Origin: Pseudomonadota bacterium
GTDB lineage: Bacteria > Desulfobacterota > Desulfarculia > Desulfarculales > Desulfarculaceae
DNA length: 64,000 nt
NCBI GenBank assembly: GCA_018819925.1
Contig: JAHJPG010000006.1
Span: forward strand, 22,563 to 86,562
Direction of reading: 5' to 3'
Shown: in pieces, positions 26,644 to 35,763 of the stretch
How the letters are laid out: the number at the start of each line of letters is the position of its first letter
Position numbering within the stretch: the first letter of the stretch is position 1
Position numbers and translations under genes: made by a program
The notes under the pieces: generated by a model
Seen by the model: only the letters and a program-made list of their open reading frames with translations
Database searches by the model: none
Told to the model about the DNA's origin: nothing

Positions 26644-27679
26644 GGCGGCCTCCCCAGGCGGGCCAGGTGCGGGCCATGAGTTCGGCAAAGCCGCCGCCGT
26701 CCCAACCCTGCTCCATCTCCTGCCGGGTGGCCACGCCCCGGGCCAGGTGGCCGCCGTAGCGGGTGGAGATTTCCTGCTGGTACTCATCGCCAGCCTCGGC
26801 CTGGCCCCCGGCCAGGCGCGCGGCGGCGCGGCCCGCCTCCAGGCCGGAAAAGACGGCCTGGGGTATGCCCGCCCCGGTGACCGGGTGGGTGAGTCCGGCC
26901 GCGTCCCCGGCCAGGAGCACCTTTTGCCTCGCCAGTTCCGGACGCGGGCCGCCAACGGGGATGGCCCCTCCGGTCAGGGCCAGCACCCCGGGCAGGACCA
27001 GGCCTTGCCCGATCAGCCGGGCGCGCAGCTCTTCCAAAAGCCGCATGGGCTTGGCCTCCACCCGGCAGCCCAGGCCCAGGTTGGCCGCTTGGTCCCGGGG
27101 AAAGAGCCAGGCGTAGCCGTGGCGGAAGGCGGGCTCCAGATAGACCTGGGTGCGCTCCAGGGGCCGGGCCAAGGGAACCTGCATCTGCACCCCGGCCATG
27201 AGGGCCTGGGAGGGCCAACCGGCCAGGCGGGCGGTCAGCGAGGCCGCGCCGTCGGCGGCCACCACCGCGCCGGGGCGCACCCGAAGCCTCTCGGCTCCCC
27301 GCTGAATCTCCCAGGTTTCGCCCTCGCGGCCCATGAGCTTGGCCCCGGCCCACACCCTGGCTCCGGCCTGGGCGGCGGCCAGCACCAGGCCGTGGTCAAA
27401 CACCTGGCGGTCCAGAATCCAGCCCGGCCCGGGGGTGAAGATTTCATCGCCCTCCAGGACGGTGAGCATGCCCTCCACCGGTTGCACCTGGCTGCGCGCC
27501 GGGAAGGTTACTTCCCTGGCCAGCAAGCGGGGCACGAATTCGGCGCAGTGGGGCAGGGCGCCAAAGCGGCGCTTCTTGTCGATCAACAGAACCTCGGCCC
27601 CAGCTTGTGCCGCTTCCTTGGCGGCCAAGGCTCCGGCGGGACCGCCGCCGATAACCAGCACATCCACCCGCTCAGGCAT
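26636..27679 (-). CDS. FAD-dependent reductase, geranylgeranyl-reductase family (LipT-like)
   Basis: 347 residues. The N-terminal dinucleotide fold VLVIGGGPAGALAAKEAA binds FAD; GDAAGLTHPVTGAGIPQAVFSG near residue 255 is the family's second FAD motif. The stop and start overlap neighbours on both sides by eight bases, so it is tightly coupled to the lipoate ligase and the radical SAM gene. A prenyl-lipid reductase is the default annotation, but in LipS1/LipS2 loci I recall a flavoprotein of this kind named LipT, proposed to supply electrons. That role is inferred from context. Confidence 0.7.
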   Translation of the reverse strand: MPERVDVLVIGGGPAGALAAKEAAQAGAEVLLIDKKRRFGALPHCAEFVPRLLAREVTFPARSQVQPVEGMLTVLEGDEIFTPGPGWILDRQVFDHGLVLAAAQAGARVWAGAKLMGREGETWEIQRGAERLRVRPGAVVAADGAASLTARLAGWPSQALMAGVQMQVPLARPLERTQVYLEPAFRHGYAWLFPRDQAANLGLGCRVEAKPMRLLEELRARLIGQGLVLPGVLALTGGAIPVGGPRPELARQKVLLAGDAAGLTHPVTGAGIPQAVFSGLEAGRAAARLAGGQAEAGDEYQQEISTRYGGHLARGVATRQEMEQGWDGGGFAELMARTWPAWGGRRG

Positions 27680-29231
27680 GGCCCATCCTCCGGGCCACCT
27701 TTTCGATCAAGGCGATGTTCATCTCGGTCTGGTTGTCGAAGTGGCCGGCATAGGCGGCCATGCCCTTGCCCAGATCGTAGCAGGTGGTGGAGTCCAGATT
27801 GACCAGCACCCCTTGGGCCCCGCTGTCTTCCATCTCCCGCTGGTGCTTGGCGTAAAAGGCCTCGCAGCAGGAGCCCAAGAACCAGCCGCCCTCCTGATGG
27901 ATCAGGGCCAGGTTTTCCATGAGGTGCTCGAATGATTGGATGCTCACCGGCTTGAGGCCTAGCTCCTCGCCCAGGGCGATCATTTGAGTGAACTGGCACT
28001 CGCCGCAAACCCCGCAGTCGGGCACGTAGCGATAGTCGCAATCCGGCGGCTTGGAGCAATAGGGGAGCAGCAGCCAGGCCGGTTTTTGGGCTAGGGCTTG
28101 GTCCGGGGTGAGGTTCACCAGGAAAAGCTCGGCCGCGTCTTCTTGGCCCAACTCCCGGGCCAGGACCAGGCGCGCCCCGGCCTCGGCCACCGCCCGGGCC
28201 GCCTCCTGGGGGGTGATGCCCACCAACTCGCCGGAGGCGTTGGCCAAAAACTCCTCGACCACCCGGCGCAACTCTTCCGGTTGAGCCTTGACGCCCATGA
28301 GCGCCGCCTCCAAGTCGGGCACCAGTCGCTGGGGCCGGGCAAAGAAGTCGCCGCTGATGAGCGCCTTTTGCACCCTGGCTCCCCGCCGGTCCAGCCAAAG
28401 GTGCACCCGCATGCTTCCGCCCTCGCCCTGCACGTAGTGGCGCAGCCAGGCCGGGCGGTCCGAGGGGATGGATTTCAGCTTGAGCCACTTCTCGGAGCGG
28501 AAGTAGGGCAGGCGCTGGGCCAGTTCTTCGCGTTCGCCGCTGGTCAATTCCCCGGGCTCCAGGCTGAGGCCCAGCCCTTGGGCCAGGCCCGTGGCCAGAG
28601 CATCTTTAAGCTCGGCCATGGGCAGGGGCCGTCCCAGCAGGTCCTCCAAAAAGGCCATGCGCTCCATGAGCGATTCGATCTCCCGGCGCTTGAGCTTTTC
28701 CACCGGCACCCGGAGGGCCTTGAGGAAACGTTCGATCTGGTTGGTCACCAGCACGGTGCCTTGGAACAAGGCCCCGTTTTCCAAGACCATGCCCCCGGTG
28801 CCGGATACCTTGCGGCCGTCCACCTCGATGTCGTTGCGGGGGCGGAAGCAGGCTTCGATGCCCAGGCGAGAGAGTCCCTGGGCCGCGGCCAGGCAAATTC
28901 GCTCCAGGGCCGCGCTGAAGCCCCCGGCGAATGGCCCCTGGCCCCAAGGGGCTATCAGCTCCCAGCCCAGGGCCGACTCCTGGAACAGGAGCGCCCCGCC
29001 GCCGGTGACCCGGCGGTTCACCTCGATGCCCTCCCGGGCGCAGTAGTCCAGGCGCAACTCCCGCTCGGCCTCCTGGTGATAACCCACCAGGGCCGCGTCG
29101 GGGCTGAAGCGAAGAAAGCGCAGGGTTGGAGGGGAAAGGCCGGCGCCGGCCCGGCGGGTGAGCACCTCGTCCAGGGCCATGTTCTCGGCGGCGGTCAACA
29201 AGCCGGTGTCCAGTAGGCGAAAGCGGGTCAA
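27672..29231 (-). CDS. Lipoate-protein ligase-like enzyme fused to C-terminal DUF116 domain
   Basis: 519 residues in two parts. Residues 1 to about 350 are an LplA-type ligase: RRVTGGGALLFQE (73-85) and the catalytic-Lys segment DGRKVSG (Lys141), with an accessory C-domain. FQE replaces the more usual FHD. From about residue 370 a DUF116 region follows, with a Cys-rich segment (YCSKPPDCDYRY, DCGVCGECQ), GSCCEAF and NLDSTTCYDLGKG, suggesting Fe-S binding. It attaches octanoate or lipoate to carrier proteins; the DUF116 part might pass electrons or sulfur to the co-encoded radical SAM enzymes. Confidence 0.8.
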   Translation of the reverse strand: MTRFRLLDTGLLTAAENMALDEVLTRRAGAGLSPPTLRFLRFSPDAALVGYHQEAERELRLDYCAREGIEVNRRVTGGGALLFQESALGWELIAPWGQGPFAGGFSAALERICLAAAQGLSRLGIEACFRPRNDIEVDGRKVSGTGGMVLENGALFQGTVLVTNQIERFLKALRVPVEKLKRREIESLMERMAFLEDLLGRPLPMAELKDALATGLAQGLGLSLEPGELTSGEREELAQRLPYFRSEKWLKLKSIPSDRPAWLRHYVQGEGGSMRVHLWLDRRGARVQKALISGDFFARPQRLVPDLEAALMGVKAQPEELRRVVEEFLANASGELVGITPQEAARAVAEAGARLVLARELGQEDAAELFLVNLTPDQALAQKPAWLLLPYCSKPPDCDYRYVPDCGVCGECQFTQMIALGEELGLKPVSIQSFEHLMENLALIHQEGGWFLGSCCEAFYAKHQREMEDSGAQGVLVNLDSTTCYDLGKGMAAYAGHFDNQTEMNIALIEKVARRMGHA

Positions 29232-29310
29232 GGTTGGTTAACCCCCCGGTGGCTCGAAATAATGTGTGGTAAAGCTACCTCCGCGGGCGGGCCAGGGCAA
29301 GCGAAAGGCC

Positions 29311-30807
29311 CTAGGAATGCGCCTCGGGGCGAAGCTCGAAATGCTCCCGGTGCAAACTCTGGTTGGGCACCACCTGGATGGTGATCTGGAGCATCTCCTC
29401 CAGCTCCTCCAGGGCGAAACGCTCCTCTTGGAGCATCACCTCGGCCACCTGGGGATGCACCATCACGCTCACCGTGCCGGCCACCGAGTTTTTCAACTCC
29501 CGCTCCAGGGCGCGGAATATCTCGTAACACACCGTGGTGGGGTCGCGAAGACGGCCGGAGCCCTCGCAGTAGTAGCAGGGTTCGCCCAGGGACTCGCCCA
29601 GGGACTCGCGCACCCGCTTGCGGGTCATCTCCACCAGGCCCAGGGGGCTCATGGAGAGCACGTTGGTCTTGGAGCGGTCGGCGCTCAAGGCTTCCTTGAG
29701 CGCCGCCACCACCCGTTCGCGGTTTTCCTCGCGCTCCATGTCGATAAAGTCGATGACGATGAGCCCGCCGATGTCCCGGAGGCGGATCTGGCAGGCGATT
29801 TCCTTCACCGCCTCCAGATTGGTTTTGAGTATGGTTTCCTCCAGGTTGTACCCACCAACGTAGCGTCCGGTGTTCACGTCCACGGAGGTCAGGGCCTCGG
29901 TCTTTTCGATTACCACGTAGCCGCCGCTCTTTAGCCAGACCTTGCGCTCCAAGGCCCTGGCCAACTCCGCTTCCACCTCATAGGCATCGAACATGGGATC
30001 GCCGCGGTTGTAGAGTTCCACGCTGGGCATCAGGCGGGGCATGAAGGTGGAGACGAACTCCACCACTTGGCCATACTCCTCATGGCAGTCTATTATCAGA
30101 TGGTCAACCTCGCGGGTGAACAGGTCGCGCACCGCCCGGAGGCTCACCGACAGGTCCTGGTGCAGCAAGGAAGGCACCGAGGCAAAGCGGCGGCGCTGGC
30201 CAATGGAGTCCCACAAGGAGCGCAAAAAGTCCATCTCCGCGGACAACTTCTGGCGGCTGACCCCCTCGCTCACGGTGCGGGCGATGAAGCCCATGCCCGC
30301 CGGGCGCAGCTCATCTATGAGCCCCCGCAGGCGCAGGCGCTCCTCGGGGTCTTCTATGCGCCGGCTCACCCCCACGTGTTCAATGGTGGGCATCAAAACC
30401 AAGTTGCGGCCGGGCAGGGTAACATGGCTGGTGATGCGGGCCCCCTTGTTGCCCAGGGGCTCCTTGGCCACCTGCACCATGATCTCCTGTCCCTCGCGCA
30501 ACATCTGCTCTATGCGGCCGCCCGGATTGCGCTGGGCCTCGGGGGGCACCTCGCCGGCCTCCCATTGCAACTCCTCGGGGGGCTCGTAAACGTCGCTTAC
30601 ATAGAGAAAGGCGGCCTTGGGCAGGCCGATATCCACAAAGGCGGCCTGCATGCCCGGCAGCACCCGGGCCACCCGGCCCAGATACACGTTGCCGGCCAGA
30701 GACATTTGCTTGTGGCGCTCCACGTACACTTCCACGCATTGGCCGTTTTCCAAAAGCGCGACGCGGGTTTCGTAGGAGCGCGAGTTTATGAGCAGAGTGG
30801 CCGCCAT
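29311..30807 (-). CDS. rng: Ribonuclease G/E family endoribonuclease
   Basis: 498 residues, the size of RNase G without the RNase E scaffold tail. The S1 domain is at the N-terminus (GNVYLGRVARVLPGMQAAFVD), and the catalytic core holds TSVDVNTGRYVG and IDFIDMERE, the Asp pair that binds magnesium. CYYCEGSGR is the zinc link. It processes rRNA and degrades mRNA. The ATG shares one base with the stop of the upstream radical SAM-DUF2344 gene, a pairing I recall from several anaerobic bacteria. Confidence 0.93.
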   Translation of the reverse strand: MAATLLINSRSYETRVALLENGQCVEVYVERHKQMSLAGNVYLGRVARVLPGMQAAFVDIGLPKAAFLYVSDVYEPPEELQWEAGEVPPEAQRNPGGRIEQMLREGQEIMVQVAKEPLGNKGARITSHVTLPGRNLVLMPTIEHVGVSRRIEDPEERLRLRGLIDELRPAGMGFIARTVSEGVSRQKLSAEMDFLRSLWDSIGQRRRFASVPSLLHQDLSVSLRAVRDLFTREVDHLIIDCHEEYGQVVEFVSTFMPRLMPSVELYNRGDPMFDAYEVEAELARALERKVWLKSGGYVVIEKTEALTSVDVNTGRYVGGYNLEETILKTNLEAVKEIACQIRLRDIGGLIVIDFIDMEREENRERVVAALKEALSADRSKTNVLSMSPLGLVEMTRKRVRESLGESLGEPCYYCEGSGRLRDPTTVCYEIFRALERELKNSVAGTVSVMVHPQVAEVMLQEERFALEELEEMLQITIQVVPNQSLHREHFELRPEAHS

Positions 30808-33305
30808 CAGGCTTGTTCTTCCTCCCTGGCCTCTGTTTTGAGGGCCCGGCTGGCCGCTGCCGCCTGGGGGCTGAGGCCAAAGACGCTGGTCAACACCTCC
30901 GCCGGCTTGGGCCGGCCTCCGGCCGAAGCGGTGGCCAAAAGCAGACCATGACCGCTCAACTCAATTTGGCGGATGGCTGCCTTGAGGTCTATCTCCCGCT
31001 GGCCCTTGGGGGAGAGCCTAAGCATAGTCCACTTTTCGGCCTTATGGAAAGCGTCAAGGCGCTCCGGGTCCAGGGGCGCCGCCGGGGTGATCCGGTACAC
31101 CGCCACCGGCGGGTCGATGAGTTTTTCCCCCGGCCGTCCCGGACGGCCGTCGGTCAGGCGAAGCCCCGGGGGCAGCAGGGCGTTGACCCGGGCGGCCAGT
31201 TGGTCGGGGTCATAGGCCCGGATAGTGGCAACCTCCAACACTTCCACCAGGCTCTCCACCCCCAGGGACAGGGCCGCGGCGGTCTTGACCAGGGCGTGGG
31301 GGTGGAAGCCCTGGGTGTAGGCCAACTCCACCCCGGCGGCGCGCAGGGTGCGCTCCAACAGGCGCATCATCTCCAGATGGCCCAGATAGCGGGTTGCACC
31401 GGTCTTTTCCAGGCGGAAGCGCCAAGTGAGGCGCTCGCCCTCGCCGGGCGCGGGCGGCGGGGCGGGCAACTCGGCATCGGGGCACAGGCGCGGCTTGATG
31501 AGCTTGTGGTCGCACACCCCGCAGTCGCCGCAACGGCCCGCGCGGCAGTCCGCCGTGGACTGGCCGGCCAGGGCCTTTTCCCTCTCGGCCAAAAGGTAGG
31601 CCTTGCTAACCCCCACGTCGATGTGCTCCCAGGGCAATACCTCGTCCTGCTCCCGGGGGCGCAGATAGTCGTCCAGGGAAAGGCCGTTGTCGGCCAGGGC
31701 CTGGAGCCAAGCCTGGTAATCAAGATGCTCGCTCCAGCCGTCGAACCGGCAGCCCAATTCCACCGCCCTAAGCAGCACCGCGCCAAGGCGGCGGTCCCCC
31801 CGGCTGAGGACTCCCTCGATGATGCTGGTCTTGGCGTCGTTCCACTTGGCCTTGACCCGGCTGTCGCCCAGGTTGGCCTTGGCCAGGGCCAGGCGATCCC
31901 GGGACTGGTCCAGCCCGATCTGCCCCTCCCACTGGAAGGGGGTGTGGGGCTTGGGCACGAACAGGCCCAGGCTGGCGTTTACCACCGGGCGCTTGCCCCG
32001 TCCCCGGCCGGTGGCCTTGGCCTCGGATGCGGCCAGAGAGGCCAGGCGGCCGATGGCGGCCACGTCTTCCTGGGTTTCGGTGGGCAGGCCCAGCATGAAA
32101 TAGAGCTTCACAAGGTTCCAACCCATGCCGTACACCGCACGTGCGGTGCCCAATATCTGCTCGTGGCTGAGGTTTTTGTTTATCACCCCGCGCAGGCGCT
32201 CGCTGCCCGCTTCCGGGGCCAGGGTGAAGCCGGTCTTGCGCACCCTTTTGATCTGGGCGGCCAGCTCCGGGCTCAGGGAGTCCATGCGCAGGCTGGGCAG
32301 GCTCAGGCTGATGCGCCGGGGCTCCAGGGCGTCCATGAGCGCGGCGGCCAGGGGCTCGATGCAGGAATAGTCGCTGGTGGACAAGGAGAGCAGGGCCAGC
32401 TCCTCCAAGCCACCGGCGGCCAAACCGGCCAGGGCGGCCTGGTACACCTGCCCGGCCGGACGCTCGCGCACCGGACGGTAGATGAATCCGGCCTGGCAGA
32501 ACCGGCAGCCCCGGGTGCAGCCCCGGGCCAGCTCCACCCCCAACCGGTCATGCACCGGGGTGACCGTGGGCAGGATGGGCCGTTGGGGCGGGGGATAATC
32601 GGCCATGTCGGGTACGATCCGCCGATGCACCACCGGGTGCTCCGGGGCCAGGGCCTTGATTTCGGTCAAGCGGCCCTGCTGGTACACCGGCTGGAACAGG
32701 GCCGGGGCGTACACCCCCTCGATCTTTACCGCCTCCCGGTAAAGGCGCTCCCGGGGCCAGGCCTCCTGCTTGGCCATGATGAACAGGTCCATGAGGGGAT
32801 GGATGATTTCTTCGGCCTCGCCCACCACGGCCAGGTCCAGGATGTCGGCCAGGGGCTCGGGGTTGACCATGGTGGGCCCCCCGGCGATGACCAGGGGGTG
32901 GGCCGGCCCGCGCTCTTCACGGCGGGCCGGGACCCCGGCCAGCTTGAGCATCATCAGCAGGTTGGTGTAGGTGAGTTCGTATTGCAGTGAAAATCCGATG
33001 ACATCGAAGGAGCCCAGGGGGCGGCCGCTCTCCAGGGACCAGGGGGTTTCGCCCTCGGCTTCCATTATCTCCATGAGGTCCAGCCAGGGGCAGAACACCC
33101 GTTCAGCGGCCACATCGGGCCGCCCGGCCAAGGATTCATAGAGCACCTTGATGCCCAGGTGGCTCATGGCGATCTCGTAGATCTCGGGAAACGCCAGGGC
33201 AAAGCTCAGGCGCACCTTATCAGGGTCCTTGATTACCGAGCCCGGCTCTCCACCCAAGTAACGGGCCGGTTTTTCCACCCGGCCTAATAATTCCCAATGA
33301 GGCAC
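30807..33305 (-). CDS. B12-binding-like radical SAM protein fused to DUF2344 (TIGR03960/TIGR03936 type)
   Basis: 832 residues. The N-terminal 200 residues resemble a cobalamin-type Rossmann region (FDVIGFSLQYELTYTNLLMML, PLVIAGGPTMVNPEPLADI). The radical SAM cluster is CTRGCRFCQAG near residue 255. A Cys-rich hinge (CRAGRCGDCGVCDHK) precedes the C-terminal DUF2344 domain, which starts about residue 625 with WRFRLEKTGATRYLGHLEMMRL. The fused form is known but its substrate is not; co-transcription with RNase G suggests modification of rRNA, tRNA or a ribosome-linked protein. It begins three bases after the beta-CASP nuclease stop. Confidence 0.85.
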   Translation of the reverse strand: MPHWELLGRVEKPARYLGGEPGSVIKDPDKVRLSFALAFPEIYEIAMSHLGIKVLYESLAGRPDVAAERVFCPWLDLMEIMEAEGETPWSLESGRPLGSFDVIGFSLQYELTYTNLLMMLKLAGVPARREERGPAHPLVIAGGPTMVNPEPLADILDLAVVGEAEEIIHPLMDLFIMAKQEAWPRERLYREAVKIEGVYAPALFQPVYQQGRLTEIKALAPEHPVVHRRIVPDMADYPPPQRPILPTVTPVHDRLGVELARGCTRGCRFCQAGFIYRPVRERPAGQVYQAALAGLAAGGLEELALLSLSTSDYSCIEPLAAALMDALEPRRISLSLPSLRMDSLSPELAAQIKRVRKTGFTLAPEAGSERLRGVINKNLSHEQILGTARAVYGMGWNLVKLYFMLGLPTETQEDVAAIGRLASLAASEAKATGRGRGKRPVVNASLGLFVPKPHTPFQWEGQIGLDQSRDRLALAKANLGDSRVKAKWNDAKTSIIEGVLSRGDRRLGAVLLRAVELGCRFDGWSEHLDYQAWLQALADNGLSLDDYLRPREQDEVLPWEHIDVGVSKAYLLAEREKALAGQSTADCRAGRCGDCGVCDHKLIKPRLCPDAELPAPPPAPGEGERLTWRFRLEKTGATRYLGHLEMMRLLERTLRAAGVELAYTQGFHPHALVKTAAALSLGVESLVEVLEVATIRAYDPDQLAARVNALLPPGLRLTDGRPGRPGEKLIDPPVAVYRITPAAPLDPERLDAFHKAEKWTMLRLSPKGQREIDLKAAIRQIELSGHGLLLATASAGGRPKPAEVLTSVFGLSPQAAAASRALKTEAREEEQA

Positions 33306-33308
33306 GTT

Positions 33309-34904
33309 TTAGGCCGCCTCCCCCAGCGTGGCCGCTTGGTTGGCCGCCTTGAGGGCCTTGAGCAAGGCCGCCGCATCCTCCGGGGCCAGGCCTGTTTCAG
33401 GGACGGCCAGGCGCTCGGCCAGCTGGGCCAGGCGGCTACTGAGCAGGCGCACCTGATCGGCAAGCTCGGCCGGCTCGACCTTGGCCAACTCCACCGGACG
33501 GGCGCCGAGTTCCAGCACCTCGTTCCAGCGGGGAATGTGGAAGCGCACCTTTGGGAAGCGGACATGGGCCAGGGCCTTGAAGGCCACCGACTGCTCCTCT
33601 TCGCCATGGATCAGGTTCACCTTGACGCCCGGACGAATGAGGGGCTCCATCCAGGCCAAAAGCTCGTTCTGGTCGGCATGGGCCGAGAAGCCGTTGATGG
33701 TGTGCACCTTGGCCCGCACCGCCACGTCTTCGCGGAATATTTTCACCTTGGGCGCGCCCTCCACCAGCAGGCGTCCGGTGGTGTTCTTGGCCTGGAAGCC
33801 CACGATTACCACGTGGCAGTTGGGCCGCCACAGGTTGTGCTTCAGGTGGTGCTTGATGCGCCCCGCGTTGGCCATGCCGCTGCCCGCGATGATGATGGCC
33901 GGGCCCATGTAGCGGTTGATGTTCTGGCTTTCCTCGCTGGTGGTGGTGAACTTGAGGTTGGGGAAGTTGAGCGGCGTGTCGCCGTTGGCCAGAATTTCCT
34001 TGGTCTGCTCGTCGAAATATTCCGGGTGGTCCCTGAATATGCGGGTGGCGTTGATGGCCAGGGGGGAGTCCAAGAATACGGGCAGGTCGTCGGGCAACTC
34101 TCCCCGGCGGTGGGCGGCGGCCAGGATGTAGATAATCTCCTGGGTGCGCTCCACGGCAAAGGCCGGGATGAGCACCTTTCCCCCCTCCTGGTAGGCCTGC
34201 TTCACGACCTCCAAGAGTTCGTCCACGCTGGCGGGTAGGGATTTATGGGTGCGGCCGCCGTAGGTGGTCTCCATGAACAGGGTGTCCACCGGGTCCATCT
34301 TGCCGGGATCGGGCACGATGAGTTGATTGGGGCGGCCCAGGTCGCCGGAGAAGCCCACCCGGTGCATCCCATTCTCGCCGGTCAGGGTCAGGTGCAGACT
34401 GGCCGCGCCCAGGATGTGCCCCGCGTTTACAAAGCAGGAACGCACCCCGGGCAGCAACTCTTCGTAGCACTCCAATTCCACCGGCCGCAGCAGGGTGATG
34501 GCCGCCTCGGCGTCGGCAACCTCATACAAGGGCTCCAGGTCGTTCTTGCCCTGGCGGCGGTTCTTGCGGCTCTGCCATTCGGCCTCCATCTGTTGGATGT
34601 TGGCCGAGTCCAGCCAGAGAATCTTGAGCAACTCGCAGGTGGGTTTGGAGGCGTACACCGGGCCGGAGTAGCCGTTGCGCACCAGGCGGGGCACCAGACC
34701 GGAGTGGTCGATGTGGGCATGGGTGATGAATACGGCGCTCAAGTCGGGCACCCGGTAGGGCCCGGCTATCCAGTTGCGGCGTTCTATCTGCTGGCTGCCC
34801 TGGAAAAGACCACAGTCAACCAGGAAGCAGCGGTCGTCGTCCAATTCGATAAGATAAGATGATCCGGTGACAGTGCGGGCCGCGCCCATGCAGGTGAGTC
34901 TCAT
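33309..34904 (-). CDS. MBL-fold beta-CASP RNA-processing nuclease
   Basis: 531 residues. The metallo-beta-lactamase motif is ITHAHIDHSG, with NAGHILGAAS and FSGDLGR, then the beta-CASP insert (VLIPAFAVERTQEIIYIL, GMANAGRIKHHL) and the terminal HGFSAHADQNEL-type motif (GFSAHADQ). This is the bacterial CPSF73/YSH1-like group that cuts RNA, so it fits the operon with RNase G. The 75 C-terminal residues are an Ala/Leu-rich helical tail. It is the first gene of a three-gene leftward operon. Confidence 0.9.
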   Translation of the reverse strand: MRLTCMGAARTVTGSSYLIELDDDRCFLVDCGLFQGSQQIERRNWIAGPYRVPDLSAVFITHAHIDHSGLVPRLVRNGYSGPVYASKPTCELLKILWLDSANIQQMEAEWQSRKNRRQGKNDLEPLYEVADAEAAITLLRPVELECYEELLPGVRSCFVNAGHILGAASLHLTLTGENGMHRVGFSGDLGRPNQLIVPDPGKMDPVDTLFMETTYGGRTHKSLPASVDELLEVVKQAYQEGGKVLIPAFAVERTQEIIYILAAAHRRGELPDDLPVFLDSPLAINATRIFRDHPEYFDEQTKEILANGDTPLNFPNLKFTTTSEESQNINRYMGPAIIIAGSGMANAGRIKHHLKHNLWRPNCHVVIVGFQAKNTTGRLLVEGAPKVKIFREDVAVRAKVHTINGFSAHADQNELLAWMEPLIRPGVKVNLIHGEEEQSVAFKALAHVRFPKVRFHIPRWNEVLELGARPVELAKVEPAELADQVRLLSSRLAQLAERLAVPETGLAPEDAAALLKALKAANQAATLGEAA

Positions 34905-35067
34905 TAACTCCTCCTTGGCCTGGTGGAATTGCCCCGGCCTGACCCGCGGCTCATGTCTTGACAGCGGGCAACCGTTGCGTGGACTATACGAAAACGAATG
35001 TTAGTATATCAGGGTCTACGCCGCCGGTCCCATGGCCGGGGGCCAATCCCCCCAACGAGGTGAGGTC

Positions 35068-35727
35068 ATGCCGGACACCAGCGAGCAACAATACGTAATC
35101 GACGCCCTCAGCGCCCGGGAATCCTGGCGCATGTTCCGTATCATCAGCGAGTTCGTGGACGCCATAGACACCATGGGCCGCATCCCCAGGGGAGTGAGCA
35201 TCTTCGGCTCGGCCAGAGTGGCTCCGGGCAGCCCGGAGTACCTTTTGGCCGAAACGATGGGCCGCGGACTGGTGGAGGCCGGCTTGTCGGTGATCACCGG
35301 CGGCGGCGGGGTGATGGAGGCGGGCAACAAAGGCGCCACCGAAGCCGGGGGGCATTCGGTGGGGCTTAACATCGAGCTGCCCTTTGAGCAGCGCCCCAAC
35401 CCCTATGCCAACGTGCGCCTGAGTTTCCGCTATTTCTTCGTGCGCAAAGTGGTCTTCGTCAAATACTCGGTGGCCTACGTCGTAATGCCCGGCGGCTTCG
35501 GCACCCTGGACGAGTTGGCCGAGGCCCTGACCCTCATTCAGACCAAGCGCATACGCCCCTTTCCGGTGGTCCTCATGGGCAGCGAGTACTGGTCCGGCCT
35601 GGTAGACTGGATCAAGAATACCCAGATGGCCGCAAACATGATCAGTCCCGAGGACCTGGACTACTTCAGGGTCATGGACGACCCGGCCGAGGTGGTGCGT
35701 TTTATCAAGCAGGTGGTGATACTTTAG
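35068..35727 (+). CDS. LOG family protein (TIGR00730, Rossmann-fold nucleotide-binding)
   Basis: 219 residues. The motif PGGFGTLDE (PGGxGTxxE) and SIFGSARV, VITGGGGVMEAGNKGA define the lonely-guy/lysine-decarboxylase-like family, whose proven members are phosphoribohydrolases acting on nucleoside 5'-monophosphates. GAGGTGAGG before the ATG at 35068 decides the start; the frame upstream is leader. It is divergent from the beta-CASP gene, with a cyclophilin gene following after 36 bases. Confidence 0.88.
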   Translation: MPDTSEQQYVIDALSARESWRMFRIISEFVDAIDTMGRIPRGVSIFGSARVAPGSPEYLLAETMGRGLVEAGLSVITGGGGVMEAGNKGATEAGGHSVGLNIELPFEQRPNPYANVRLSFRYFFVRKVVFVKYSVAYVVMPGGFGTLDELAEALTLIQTKRIRPFPVVLMGSEYWSGLVDWIKNTQMAANMISPEDLDYFRVMDDPAEVVRFIKQVVIL

Positions 35728-35763
35728 GACTGGTATTCTTGTGCTTTGGACGCGGAGCGTAAC

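Noticed and set aside
30813..32990. 725-codon open frame on the plus strand
   Set aside because: Antisense to the radical SAM-DUF2344 gene, whose frame carries clear motifs.
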